Assembly (NCBI GenBank): GCA_963848035.1 | Contig: CAWKCD010000001.1 | Span: 1,488,001 to 1,552,000, forward strand | Length of the DNA stretch: 64,000 bases | Origin: JAVVHH01 sp963848035 | Lineage (GTDB): Bacteria; Pseudomonadota; Alphaproteobacteria; Acetobacterales; Acetobacteraceae | Direction: 5' to 3' | Part shown: positions 36,785-44,903 of the stretch, piece after piece | Layout: every line of letters begins with the position of its first letter | How positions within the stretch are numbered: position 1 is the first letter of the stretch | Made by a program: the position numbers and the translations under genes | The notes under the pieces: generated by a model | What the model was told of the DNA's origin: nothing | What the model saw: only the letters and a program-made list of their open reading frames with translations | Databases searched by the model: none

Positions 36785-36860
36785 TGGTGGAGCCGAGGGG
36801 AATCGAACCCCTGACCTCCTGAATGCCATTCAGGCGCTCTCCCAACTGAGCTACGGCCCC
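36785..36860 (-). tRNA. tRNA-Ala (GGC anticodon)
   Basis: A 76-nt cloverleaf on the minus strand with encoded CCA: acceptor GGGGCCG pairs with CGGCTCC (one G-T pair), D arm TAGCTCAGTTGGGAGA, anticodon loop ATGGCAT giving GGC, T arm AGGGGTTCGATTCCCCT. Confidence 0.96.
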
Positions 36861-36921
36861 TCCGGCTTGGGAAGGCGCGCATATAGCCCCCCTCCCCAAA
36901 CGGGGCAATCCCCTAACTCAA

Positions 36922-37606
36922 TCAGCTAGCGATCCGCTGCGCCGGCGCCGTCATGCCGCCCGCATTCTTGCCGACATGGAACTGCGCCTCGGTCTTCGAG
37001 CGCAATTCCTCGACCGTCACACCCGGCGCCATCTCCAGCAGCGTCAGCCCGTCCTGACCGGGATGATCCACTTCGAACACGCGCCAGGTCGGTGATGATC
37101 AGGCTCACCACACCGGCGCCGGTCAGCGGCAGGTTGCAGCGCTTGAGGATCTTCGCCGCTCCCTTGGCGGTATGCTCCATCAGCACCACGCACCGTCCGA
37201 CCCCGGCGACGAGGTCCATCGCGCCGCCCATGCCTTTGACCATCTTCCCCGGCACCATCCAGTTCGCGAGGTCGCCGTTCTCCGCCACCTGCAGCGCGCC
37301 CAGAATGCTGATCGCGATATGGCCGCCGCGGATCATCGCGAAGCTCGTCGCGCTGTCGAAGATGCTCGTGGTCGGCAGCATCGTCACGGTCTGCTTGCCG
37401 GCATTGATCAGGTCGGCGTCCTCCTCGCCCTCGAACGGGAACGGCCCGATCCCCAGCATCCCGTTCTCGCTATGGAGCTGAACGCTGATGCCCTCGGGGA
37501 TGTGGTTGGCCACCAGCGTCGGGATGCCGATGCCGAGGTTCACGTACATGCCGTCCTCGAGCTCGCGGGCGGCGCGGGCGGCCATTTCGTCACGGGTCCA
37601 AGCCAT
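36922..37606 (-). CDS. scoB: 3-oxoacid CoA-transferase subunit B, apparent frameshift near 37081
   Basis: Beta subunit of succinyl-CoA:3-ketoacid CoA-transferase. The N-terminus (ARELEDGMYVNLGIGIPTLV) and the catalytic Glu segment SENGMLGIGPFP are normal. After LIITDLA the frame is lost; skipping the base at 37081 gives VFEVDHPGQDGLTLLEMAPG, VTVEELRSKTEAQFHVGKNA and the natural end at 36922. Without the correction a shifted tail ends at 36926. It starts 9 bp after scoA. Confidence 0.87.
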
Positions 37607-37615
37607 GATGTTCTC

Positions 37616-38362
37616 CTATGCGGGCAGAGATTCGGCGCCAGCGGCGGCAGGCGCCGCGGCGGCTTGCTTGCGCGTGGTGCGCTGTTCGATTCGTTTGTCC
37701 GGATTGGGCACATGCACCATCCGCTTGACGAAGATCCCCGGCGTGATGATGTGGTCCGGGTCCAACTCGCCGGGCTGCACCAGGTGTTCGACTTCGACCA
37801 CCGTCACCTTCGCCGCGGTGGCCATCGGCGGATTGAAGTTCCGCGCCGTCCGCCGGTACACCAGGTTTCCCTCGGTATCGCCCTTCCACGCATGGATGAT
37901 CGCCAGATCCGCGAACAGGCCCTTCTCCATGATGTAGCGCTGCCCGTTGAATTCGCGCTCCTCCTTGCCCTCGGCGATGGCCGTGCCGGCGCCGGTGCGC
38001 GTGAAGAACGCCGGAATGCCTGCACCTCCCGCCCGGATCCGTTCCGCCAGCGTCCCCTGCGGGTTGAACTCGATCTCCAGCTCGCCCGCCAGGTACTGCT
38101 TCATGAACGTCGCGTTCTCGCCGACATACGAGCTGATCATCTTCTTGATCTGCCGCGTCTGCAGCAGCAGCCCTAGCCCTGCGTCATCGATGCCGGCATT
38201 GTTCGACACGACGGTCAAACCCTTGACCCCGCTATCCCTGATCGCCTCGATCAGCACCGAGGGGATGCCGCAGAGGCCAAATCCGCCCGCCATGATCAGC
38301 ATGTCGTCATGCAGCAGCCCGGCCAGCGCCGCCTTGGCGTCCGGGTATACTTTATTCGCCAT
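37616..38362 (-). CDS. scoA: 3-oxoacid CoA-transferase subunit A
   Basis: Alpha subunit, 248 residues, with scoB moving CoA between succinyl-CoA and acetoacetate. Family signatures are MIMAGGFGLCGIPSVLI (glycine-rich), TVVSNNAGIDDAGLGLLLQ and MISSYVGENATFMKQYLAGE. The ATG at 38362 has a GAGGGAGA ribosome site. In a genome where sucCD is not found next to mdh and odhAB, such transferases may process succinyl-CoA, but that is inference. Confidence 0.92.
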   Translation of the reverse strand: MANKVYPDAKAALAGLLHDDMLIMAGGFGLCGIPSVLIEAIRDSGVKGLTVVSNNAGIDDAGLGLLLQTRQIKKMISSYVGENATFMKQYLAGELEIEFNPQGTLAERIRAGGAGIPAFFTRTGAGTAIAEGKEEREFNGQRYIMEKGLFADLAIIHAWKGDTEGNLVYRRTARNFNPPMATAAKVTVVEVEHLVQPGELDPDHIITPGIFVKRMVHVPNPDKRIEQRTTRKQAAAAPAAAGAESLPA

Positions 38363-38378
38363 TTCTCTCCCTCGAGCG

Positions 38379-38984
38379 TTAGTCGATAAGTAAGCCGTGT
38401 TGCCGCAGAAAGCCCAGCGTGGCCAGCAGGGGCAAGCCAAGAATCGCGGCATGTTCCCCCGTGATCGCCTCGAACAGATGCACGCCCAGGCCTTCCAGCC
38501 GATACGCGCCCACGCTCGACAGCAGCGCGTCGCCTTCCGCCTCTATATAAAGGTCGAGAAACGTGTCGCTGAACCGTCGCATCGACAGCACCGGTCGCGC
38601 CACATGGTGCCAGATCTCCCGCCCGGCCCGATGGCACACCACCGCCGTCACGAGCTCATGCCGCCGGCCCCGCAGCCGTTCGAGCTGGACCCGTGCCGCC
38701 GGCAGATCGGCCGGCTTGTCGAACCACTCCCCGTCGCAGACCAGTATCTGGTCCGATCCGATCACGACCGCGTCATCGCGCCGGATCCGCGACGCCTTCA
38801 ACCCGGCCAGCGTCAGCGCGCACTCCTCCGCGGACCCGCCCTCGCTCCGCACGGCTGCTTTCACCGCCGCCTCGTCGACGAACGCCGGAAGCTGCTCGAA
38901 CCGTAATCCGGCCGACCGCAACACCGCAGCCCGAGCCGTGCTCTGGCTGGCCAGCACCAGCCCTGGGCTTTCAGCCTGGATCAA
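38379..38984 (-). CDS. maf: Maf family nucleotide pyrophosphatase
   Basis: The 201-residue Maf/YceF-type hydrolase acts on nucleoside triphosphates. The N-terminal LVLASQSTARAAVLRSAGL motif and the VVIGSDQILVCDG metal-binding segment are typical, as is the C-terminal EGLGVHLFEAITGEHAAILG. It overlaps the ppsR stop by 4 bp; the maf-ppsR-origin-hemE order is characteristic of alphaproteobacterial origins. Confidence 0.93.
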   Translation of the reverse strand: MIQAESPGLVLASQSTARAAVLRSAGLRFEQLPAFVDEAAVKAAVRSEGGSAEECALTLAGLKASRIRRDDAVVIGSDQILVCDGEWFDKPADLPAARVQLERLRGRRHELVTAVVCHRAGREIWHHVARPVLSMRRFSDTFLDLYIEAEGDALLSSVGAYRLEGLGVHLFEAITGEHAAILGLPLLATLGFLRQHGLLID

Positions 38985-39844
38985 GAGGGCGCCGTCGCCT
39001 TGCGCCGCCGCTCATGCCAAGCATCCATCAGCTGCAGCACCGTCGCCGCCGTCTCCTCGATCGACCGCCTCGTCACGTCGATCACCGGCCAACCGCGCCG
39101 CACGCACAACCGCCGCGCCCACAGCAGCTCCGCTTTCACCGCCTCGACATCCACGTAATCCGTCTGCTCGCTCTTGATCCGCCCGGCATCGCCGCCGAGC
39201 GCAATCAGCTTCAGCCGGTGCCGCCTGATCTCGATCAGCGCCATCGGCTCCAGCGTCAGCCCGATCACCGGCGAGCGCGGATCCTCGAGACCCGGCGGAT
39301 CCGGCGTCCCCGGCACCAGCGGCACATTCGCCGCCTTCACGCCGCGGTTGGCCAGATAGAATGAGGTCGGCGTCTTGCTGCTCCGCGAAACCCCCACCAG
39401 AACCACGTCGGCTTCCGACAGCCCGGCCTGCGCCTGCCCGTCATCATGCGCCAGCACGTAATGCATGGCGTCGATCCGCCGGAAATAATCCGCGTCCAGC
39501 ACATATTGCCGCCCCGGCCGCGACTGCGCCTGCTCGCCGATATGCTCCTGCAACAGCGACAGCACCGGATCCAGCACGTTGATCACCGGCACGCCCAGCC
39601 GATGACAGGTCGTCTCTAGGTCGTTCCGCAACGCCTTGTCGATCACCGTCGATAGCACCGGCCCCGGATCCGCCTCGATCCCTTCCAGCACCCGATGCAA
39701 TTGGAACCGCGTCCGGATCAGGCTCCAGCGATGATACTGGATCGAGACGTGCTCGAACTGCGAGATCGTCGCTCGCGCAATCGAGTTGAGCGTCTCCCCC
39801 GTCGCGTCAGAGACCAGGTGCAGATCGATGCGGTGAGGCTCCAT
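38981..39844 (-). CDS. ppsR: Pyruvate, phosphate dikinase regulatory protein (PPDK kinase/pyrophosphorylase)
   Basis: The 287-residue DUF299 bifunctional regulator phosphorylates and reactivates pyruvate phosphate dikinase. The N-terminal LHLVSDATGETLNSIARA and the P-loop-like GVSRSSKTPTSFYLANRG are conserved. It is the homologue of Rickettsia RP001, the gene that flanks the chromosomal origin in Caulobacter and Rickettsia. Transcribed away from the gap at 39845-40128. Confidence 0.93.
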   Translation of the reverse strand: MEPHRIDLHLVSDATGETLNSIARATISQFEHVSIQYHRWSLIRTRFQLHRVLEGIEADPGPVLSTVIDKALRNDLETTCHRLGVPVINVLDPVLSLLQEHIGEQAQSRPGRQYVLDADYFRRIDAMHYVLAHDDGQAQAGLSEADVVLVGVSRSSKTPTSFYLANRGVKAANVPLVPGTPDPPGLEDPRSPVIGLTLEPMALIEIRRHRLKLIALGGDAGRIKSEQTDYVDVEAVKAELLWARRLCVRRGWPVIDVTRRSIEETAATVLQLMDAWHERRRKATAPS

Positions 39845-39849
39845 GACAA

Positions 39850-39858
39850 TGAGGATAA
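39850..39858 (-). promoter_or_regulatory. DnaA-box-like 9-mer
   Basis: TTATCCTCA on the minus strand, one mismatch from the TTATCCACA consensus, partly within the ppsR leader and the putative origin. Confidence 0.4.
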
Positions 39859-40024
39859 CGGGGAAAACCCCTGTGGGGCAGTGCCGTCTGCACGCGGGGG
39901 GAGGCGAAGCGGGGACAACCGGGTACGCCCTCGGTACACGCGGACGGTTTGGCCCTCACGTACCGGTGATTGTCGATGACGCGAGAAGGAACCCCAGCCT
40001 CAATCGGTTGCCGGACGATCTTGG

Positions 40025-40033
40025 TGTGGACAA
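40025..40033 (-). promoter_or_regulatory. DnaA-box-like 9-mer
   Basis: TTGTCCACA on the minus strand, one mismatch from TTATCCACA, inside the putative origin. Confidence 0.45.
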
Positions 40034-40099
40034 GACCGGGAGGGCGGGGGAAAAGCCGGGTACCACCGATTACACACGGCCTACTACCCCCTCATCTGA

Positions 40100-40118
40100 A
40101 TCTCTTAAGATCTCTTAA
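40100..40118. repeat. AT-rich tandem ATCTCTTAA repeat
   Basis: Two copies of ATCTCTTAA (40100-40108 and 40110-40118) are separated by one base and followed by AAGGGTTTTG just before hemE. The GATCTCTT core resembles the GATCT-start 13-mers of the E. coli unwinding region. It stands out in a high-GC context. Confidence 0.6.
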
Positions 40119-40128
40119 AAGGGTTTTG

Positions 40129-41154
40129 ATGTCCCATCCCGTCCTCCGGGTTCTCGCTGGCGAACCGGTCTGGCCGCCGCCGCTCTGGCTCATGCGCCAA
40201 GCTGGCCGGTATCTCCCCGAATATCGCGAGGTCCGCGCCAGAGCCGGCGACTTCATCGCCCTTTGCACCAATCCGCCGCTCGCCGCGGAAGTCACGCTGC
40301 AGCCGATCCGCCGGTATGGCTTCGACGCCGCCATCTTGTTCAGCGACATTCTGATGCTGCCCTGGGCGCTCGGCTACGGTCTCGAATACCGCGAAGGCGA
40401 GGGCCCCGTGCTGCCTCGCCTCGGCAGCGAGGCCGACCTCCTAGGTCTCGACCCCGCCAAGCTGCCGGGCCGCATCGCGCCCATTCTCGAGACGGTCCGA
40501 CTCTGCCGGGCTGCCCTCGGCAGTGAGACTGTCCTCATTGGTTTCGCCGGCGGCCCCTTCACCGTCGCCTGCTACATGGTCGAAGGCGGCGGCTCCAAGG
40601 AGCACGCCCTCATCCGCGGCATGGGCCACTCCCGCCCCGAACTGCTCGATCGCCTGATCGACATCCTGACCGACGCAACGATCGAATACCTCGCCGCGCA
40701 AGCCGAGGCCGGCGCGCAGGTCCTCAAGATTTTCGACAGTTGGGCCGGCGTTCTCTCGCCGCGCCTGTTCGACCGCTATGTGACCCGGCCGACGCAACGC
40801 ATCGCCACCGCGCTGCGCGCCCGCTACCCCGACATCCCGCTGATCGGCTTCCCTCGCCTTGCCGGGCTTCAGGCCGGGCGCTACGCACAGACCGCCGGTC
40901 TGCAAGCCGTCGCGTTCGACACCGGCGCCGATCTGCACACCGCGCTTGGCCTCGTCCCCGACGGGATCGCCACCCAAGGCAACCTCGATCCGCTCGCAGT
41001 CGTCGCCGGCGGGAAAGGGCTCGAGGCCGAAACCCGTTTCGTGCTGGACGCCGTCCGCGGCCGCCCGCATATCTTCAATCTCGGTCACGGCATCGTGCCG
41101 CCGACCCCGCCGGAGCACGTTGCCGAACTGGTCCGCTATGTCCGAAACGCTTGA
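40129..41154 (+). CDS. hemE: Uroporphyrinogen decarboxylase
   Basis: The 341-residue enzyme converts uroporphyrinogen III to coproporphyrinogen III. The N-terminal signature PPPLWLMRQAGRYLPEYREV and the second signature GFAGGPFTVACYMVEGGGSK are complete; the C-terminal NLGHGIVPPTPPEHVAELV is typical. The ATG at 40129 is chosen from the family; the frame is open upstream into the putative origin without conservation. First gene to the right of the origin. Confidence 0.97.
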   Translation: MSHPVLRVLAGEPVWPPPLWLMRQAGRYLPEYREVRARAGDFIALCTNPPLAAEVTLQPIRRYGFDAAILFSDILMLPWALGYGLEYREGEGPVLPRLGSEADLLGLDPAKLPGRIAPILETVRLCRAALGSETVLIGFAGGPFTVACYMVEGGGSKEHALIRGMGHSRPELLDRLIDILTDATIEYLAAQAEAGAQVLKIFDSWAGVLSPRLFDRYVTRPTQRIATALRARYPDIPLIGFPRLAGLQAGRYAQTAGLQAVAFDTGADLHTALGLVPDGIATQGNLDPLAVVAGGKGLEAETRFVLDAVRGRPHIFNLGHGIVPPTPPEHVAELVRYVRNA

Positions 41155-41185
41155 ACATCGGCCCGGCTCGGCTACCTCTAGCTCC

Positions 41186-42283
41186 ATGCCGCAGCGCAAA
41201 ACCGCCATCGTCTTGTTCAACCTTGGCGGCCCGGACCGCATGGAATCGGTCAAACCGTTCCTGCTCAACCTGTTCCGTGACCCGGCCATCCTGCGCGTTC
41301 CCCCGTTCGTCCGGCCCTTCCTCGCCCGCCTGATCGCCACGCTCCGGGTCAAGGCTGCGAGCGAGAACTACGCGATCCTCGGCGGCAAGAGCCCGTTGCT
41401 CGAACTCACCCAGGACCAGGCCAACGCCCTGGAGGCCCGCGTGCCGGGCTCCCGCTGCTTCATCGCCATGCGCTACTGGCATCCGTTCAGCCTCGAAGCC
41501 GCTCGGGCCGTCCGCGACTGGGATCCCGACGAGATCGTCCTGCTCCCGCTCTATCCCCAGTATTCGACCACCACGACCGGCAGCAGCCTGACGGCGTGGC
41601 GCGAAGCCGCCGCCCAGGCCGGCCTCGCCAAGCCCACCACCACGCTCTGCTGCTACCATTCGGACGGCGCCTATCTCGCCGCCACCACCGCGATCGTCCG
41701 CCGCGCCTATGACGAGGCTCGCGCCAAGCTCCCGGTCGGGACCGGGCTGCGCGTCCTGTTCTCCGCCCACGGCCTGCCCGAAGTGATCATCGCGAAGGGC
41801 GACCCTTACCAGTTCCAGGTCGAACGCACCGTCGCCGGCGTCGTCAAGCACCTTGGCATCCCTGGTCTCGATTCCGCAGTTTGCTACCAGTCCCGCGCCA
41901 CACCCCAGAAGTGGATCGGCCCCAGCACCGAGGAAGAGATCGAGCGCGCCGTCCACGATAAGGTCGCCGTCCTCGTCGTCCCTATCGCGTTCGTCTCCGA
42001 ACACTCGGAAACCCTGGTTGAGCTCGACGTCGAATATCGCGAATTGGCCGAGAAGGCCGGCATCACCGGCTATTTCCGGGCTCCCACCCAGAACAGCGAC
42101 CCGGAATTCATCGGCGCGCTCGCAGAACTCGTCCAAACCGCGCTCGACCGTGGCGCCGGGCTGTGCAGTTTCGCCGGGGCGCGCACCTGCCCCCGCCCCC
42201 ACGGCGATTGTCCCCATGCGCAGGCCGGTGCCCAGCCCGGCATCCAAGCCACCCCCCAGCCCGAACTGGCCGAAGCCGCGTGA
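41186..42283 (+). CDS. hemH: Ferrochelatase with C-terminal cysteine cluster
   Basis: Inserts iron into protoporphyrin IX; 365 residues. The N-terminus KTAIVLFNLGGPDRMESVKP, the YPQYSTTTTGS segment and the catalytic His in LFSAHGLPEVII (about residue 193) are present. The C-terminus has a cysteine pattern C-x7-C-x6-C (about residues 327, 335, 342), which may with an upstream Cys hold the 2Fe-2S cluster known in some alphaproteobacterial ferrochelatases. It lies 31 bp after hemE and overlaps the HAD gene as GTGA. Confidence 0.95.
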   Translation: MPQRKTAIVLFNLGGPDRMESVKPFLLNLFRDPAILRVPPFVRPFLARLIATLRVKAASENYAILGGKSPLLELTQDQANALEARVPGSRCFIAMRYWHPFSLEAARAVRDWDPDEIVLLPLYPQYSTTTTGSSLTAWREAAAQAGLAKPTTTLCCYHSDGAYLAATTAIVRRAYDEARAKLPVGTGLRVLFSAHGLPEVIIAKGDPYQFQVERTVAGVVKHLGIPGLDSAVCYQSRATPQKWIGPSTEEEIERAVHDKVAVLVVPIAFVSEHSETLVELDVEYRELAEKAGITGYFRAPTQNSDPEFIGALAELVQTALDRGAGLCSFAGARTCPRPHGDCPHAQAGAQPGIQATPQPELAEAA

Positions 42284-42960
42284 GCTTTCCACCAAAACTT
42301 CCCCTGCGCCTGGTGATCTTCGACTGTGATGGCGTCTTGGTCGACAGCGAGGGCCCGTCGAACCGCGCGGTCGCCGAAGCCGTCACCGAACTCGGCTGGC
42401 CCATGGACGAGGCCGAGAGCATGCGCCGCTTCGTCGGCTTCCGCCTCGAGCAGATCGCGCCGCTGGTCGAGATGAAGATCTGCCGCGCCGTTCCCGACGG
42501 TTGGGTCGAGATGCTCCGTCGCCGCATCATCGACGTTCTCTCCCGCGAGGTCCGCCCTGTCCCCGGGGCACTGGATGCGATGCGCGCGCTCGACATGCTG
42601 TCCATCCCTTACCGCGTCGCGTCGAACAGCAGCCATCAGGAGATGCGCGCCAAATTCGCCCGTACCGGCATGCTCGCTTTGGTCGATCGCGCCCACAGCG
42701 CCGACGATGTCGGCGTCGGCAAGCCCGCGCCGGACGTCTTCCTGCAGGCCGCCCGCGCCGAAGGCATTCCCCCTGCTGCCTGTCTCGTCATCGAGGACAG
42801 CGTCCCGGGCGCCACCGCCGCGAAGGCTGCCAAGATGGCCTGCCTCGGCCTCGACCCGCATGGCGACGGCCAGGCCCTGCGCGACGCCGGCGCCACCGTC
42901 ATCCGCTCCCTCGCCGATGTCCCCGCCATGTTCCGCGCCGCCATCCGGCACGCCGCATGA
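42280..42960 (+). CDS. HAD family hydrolase
   Basis: The 226-residue phosphatase-type hydrolase of the beta-phosphoglucomutase/phosphatase subgroup has motif I FDCDGVLVDSE, motif II Ser in VASNSSHQEM, and motifs III/IV in VGKPAPDVFLQAA and LVIEDSVPGATAA. A helical cap lies between motif I and II. The GTG start overlaps the hemH stop, and the stop overlaps hemJ, so it is embedded in the haem operon. The substrate is unknown. Confidence 0.9.
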   Translation: MSFPPKLPLRLVIFDCDGVLVDSEGPSNRAVAEAVTELGWPMDEAESMRRFVGFRLEQIAPLVEMKICRAVPDGWVEMLRRRIIDVLSREVRPVPGALDAMRALDMLSIPYRVASNSSHQEMRAKFARTGMLALVDRAHSADDVGVGKPAPDVFLQAARAEGIPPAACLVIEDSVPGATAAKAAKMACLGLDPHGDGQALRDAGATVIRSLADVPAMFRAAIRHAA

Positions 42961-43412
42961 TCGGCTCGTTCCTGACTGCGGCCTATCCCTGGACCAAGTC
43001 CCTCCACGTCATTTCGATCATCGCCTGGATGGCCGGAATCTTCTATCTCCCGCGCCTCTACGTCTATCATTGCGCCGTCCCGCGCGGATCGGCCGAGAGC
43101 GAGCGGTTTAAGATCATGGAGCGGCGGCTGCTCAAGCAGATCATGACCCCCGCCATGATCGCCGCTTGGGTTTTCGGCCTTCTCCTCGTGCTGACGCCCG
43201 GCGTGGTCTCTTGGTGGCCGCCCAATTGGTGGCACGTGAAGCTCCTCGCCGTCATCCTGATGAGCGGTTTCCACGGCGCCTGCAGCAAGTGGCGCAAGAA
43301 CTTCTTGCAGGACCGCAACCAGAAATCTGAGCGCTTCTACCGCATCGCCAACGAGGTTCCGACCGTGCTGATGGTCGTTGCCGTCATCATGGTCATCGCC
43401 AAGCCTTTTTAG
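42957..43412 (+). CDS. hemJ: Protoporphyrinogen IX oxidase HemJ
   Basis: The 151-residue integral membrane protein has four hydrophobic segments, catalysing the step before ferrochelatase in bacteria without HemG/HemY. The HemJ pattern is present: KSLHVISIIAWMAGIFYLPR with the conserved His, YLPRLYVYH, and WHVKLLAVILMSGFHG with a second His. The ATG overlaps the HAD stop. Confidence 0.92.
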   Translation: MIGSFLTAAYPWTKSLHVISIIAWMAGIFYLPRLYVYHCAVPRGSAESERFKIMERRLLKQIMTPAMIAAWVFGLLLVLTPGVVSWWPPNWWHVKLLAVILMSGFHGACSKWRKNFLQDRNQKSERFYRIANEVPTVLMVVAVIMVIAKPF

Positions 43413-43582
43413 GCTCTTGACGCCGAACGGCAGCGATGTCAGGTGATGATCGTGGACCCGAGTGTTTCGGAGCCATACCCTGACGAGCGCGCGGCCTTCC
43501 TGGCCCGGCTCTCCCTCCCCCATCGGGACATCGCCGCACTTCGATAATCGGCGAAAACGTCCTATGATCCGAAGGCGACCTA

Positions 43583-44857
43583 ATGCATCTCGCCGAACTC
43601 AAGGCCAAAGCACCGGCCGATCTGCTGAGTTACGCCGAATCCCTGAATATCGAGAACGCATCCTCCCTGCGTAAGCAGGACATGATGTTCGCCATCCTCA
43701 AGAACTTGGCCGACAACGACCAGGCCATCTTCGGCGAAGGCACCCTCGAAATCCTCCCCGACGGGTTCGGCTACTTGCGCTCCAGCCAGGCCAACTTCCT
43801 GCCCGGCCCCGACGATATCTACATCAGCCCGAACCAGGTCCGCCGCTTCGCGCTCCGCACCGGCGACACCGTCGAAGGCCAGATCCGCGCGCCCAAGGAC
43901 GGCGAGCGCTATTTCTGCCTGCTGAAGCTCAACAGCATCAATTTCGAGCCCCCCGACGCGGTCAAGCACCGCATCAACTTCGACAACCTCACCCCGCTCT
44001 ACCCCGAGCGGAAGCTCAAGATGGAAGTCGAGAACTTCCAATCCGTCGCCAAGGGGCCCGGCAAGGATATGACGCCCCGCGTCATCGACCTCATCTGTCC
44101 CATCGGCATGGGCCAGCGCGCCCTCATCGTCGCGCCGCCCCGCACGGGCAAGACGGTGATGCTGCAAAACATCGCCACCGCCATTGCCGCCAATCACCCC
44201 GAAGTCTTCCTCATGGTCCTGCTCATCGACGAGCGCCCGGAGGAAGTCACGGACATGAGCCGCACGGTAAAGGGTGAAGTCGTCGCCAGCACGTTCGATG
44301 AACCGGCCACGAGACACGTCCAAGTCACCGAGATGGTTCTCGAAAAGGCCAAGCGTCTCGTCGAGCACAAGCGCGACGTGGTGATCCTGCTCGACTCCAT
44401 CACCCGCCTGGCGCGGGCCTACAACACCGTCGTCCCCAGCTCCGGCAAGGTGCTCACCGGCGGCGTGGACGCGAATGCGTTGCAGCGCCCGAAGCGTTTC
44501 TTCGGCGCCGCCCGCAACATCGAGGAAGGCGGCAGCCTGACCATCATCGCTACGGCGCTTATTGATACCGGCAGCCGCATGGACGAGGTGATCTTCGAAG
44601 AGTTCAAGGGCACGGGCAACAGCGAGATCATCCTCGACCGCAAGCTCAGCGATAAGCGCACCTTCCCAGCGATCGACATCACCAAGTCCGGCACCCGCAA
44701 GGAAGAACTCCTCGTCGAGCGCGGCACCTTGTCGAAAATGTGGGTCCTGCGCCGCATCCTGAACCCGATGGGCCTAACCGACGCGATGGATTTCTTGTTG
44801 GATAAGCTGAAATACAGCAAGACCAACCAAGACTTCTTCGACGCCATGAACACCTAA
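43583..44857 (+). CDS. rho: Transcription termination factor Rho
   Basis: The 424-residue hexameric RNA helicase. N-terminal helix-extended domain, cold-shock-like RNA-binding domain (about 50-125, GFGYLRSSQANFLPGPDDIY), Walker A VAPPRTGKTVM (about residue 184), Walker B VVILLDSITRLARAYN, and Q/R-loop NALQRPKRFFGAARNIEEG. The 170-bp leader between hemJ and rho holds no gene and may contain the rho promoter or autoregulatory RNA, but no clear signal is seen. Confidence 0.98.
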   Translation: MHLAELKAKAPADLLSYAESLNIENASSLRKQDMMFAILKNLADNDQAIFGEGTLEILPDGFGYLRSSQANFLPGPDDIYISPNQVRRFALRTGDTVEGQIRAPKDGERYFCLLKLNSINFEPPDAVKHRINFDNLTPLYPERKLKMEVENFQSVAKGPGKDMTPRVIDLICPIGMGQRALIVAPPRTGKTVMLQNIATAIAANHPEVFLMVLLIDERPEEVTDMSRTVKGEVVASTFDEPATRHVQVTEMVLEKAKRLVEHKRDVVILLDSITRLARAYNTVVPSSGKVLTGGVDANALQRPKRFFGAARNIEEGGSLTIIATALIDTGSRMDEVIFEEFKGTGNSEIILDRKLSDKRTFPAIDITKSGTRKEELLVERGTLSKMWVLRRILNPMGLTDAMDFLLDKLKYSKTNQDFFDAMNT

Positions 44858-44876
44858 CCAGCCGCTCCGGAAATTC

Positions 44877-44896
44877 CCCTCCCCTCGTGGGGAGGG
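44877..44896. terminator. GC-rich hairpin between convergent rho and priA
   Basis: Perfect 8-bp stem CCCTCCCC/GGGGAGGG with a TCGT loop, filling most of the 46-bp gap between the stops. No T tract. The sequence type is common as a dispersed intergenic hairpin in alphaproteobacteria. Confidence 0.6.
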
Positions 44897-44903
44897 CCGG
44901 GAG

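Larger units (their letters stand above)
39845..40128. other. Putative chromosomal replication origin (oriC)
   Basis: A 284-bp non-coding gap between divergent ppsR and hemE, the position of the chromosomal origin in Caulobacter and Rickettsia. It holds DnaA-box-like 9-mers: TTATCCTCA (complement of 39850-39858) and TTGTCCACA (complement of 40025-40033), each one mismatch from TTATCCACA, and a weaker TTACACACG at 40070-40078. At 40100-40118 a tandem ATCTCTTAA repeat forms an AT-rich segment reminiscent of a DNA-unwinding element. GGTAC-type sequences recur about four times. Function is inferred from synteny and motifs only. Confidence 0.65.

Noticed and set aside
40105..40118. CtrA site in the putative origin (TTAA-GATCTC-TTAA)
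   Set aside because: The spacer is six bases, not seven; it may only be part of the AT-rich repeat.
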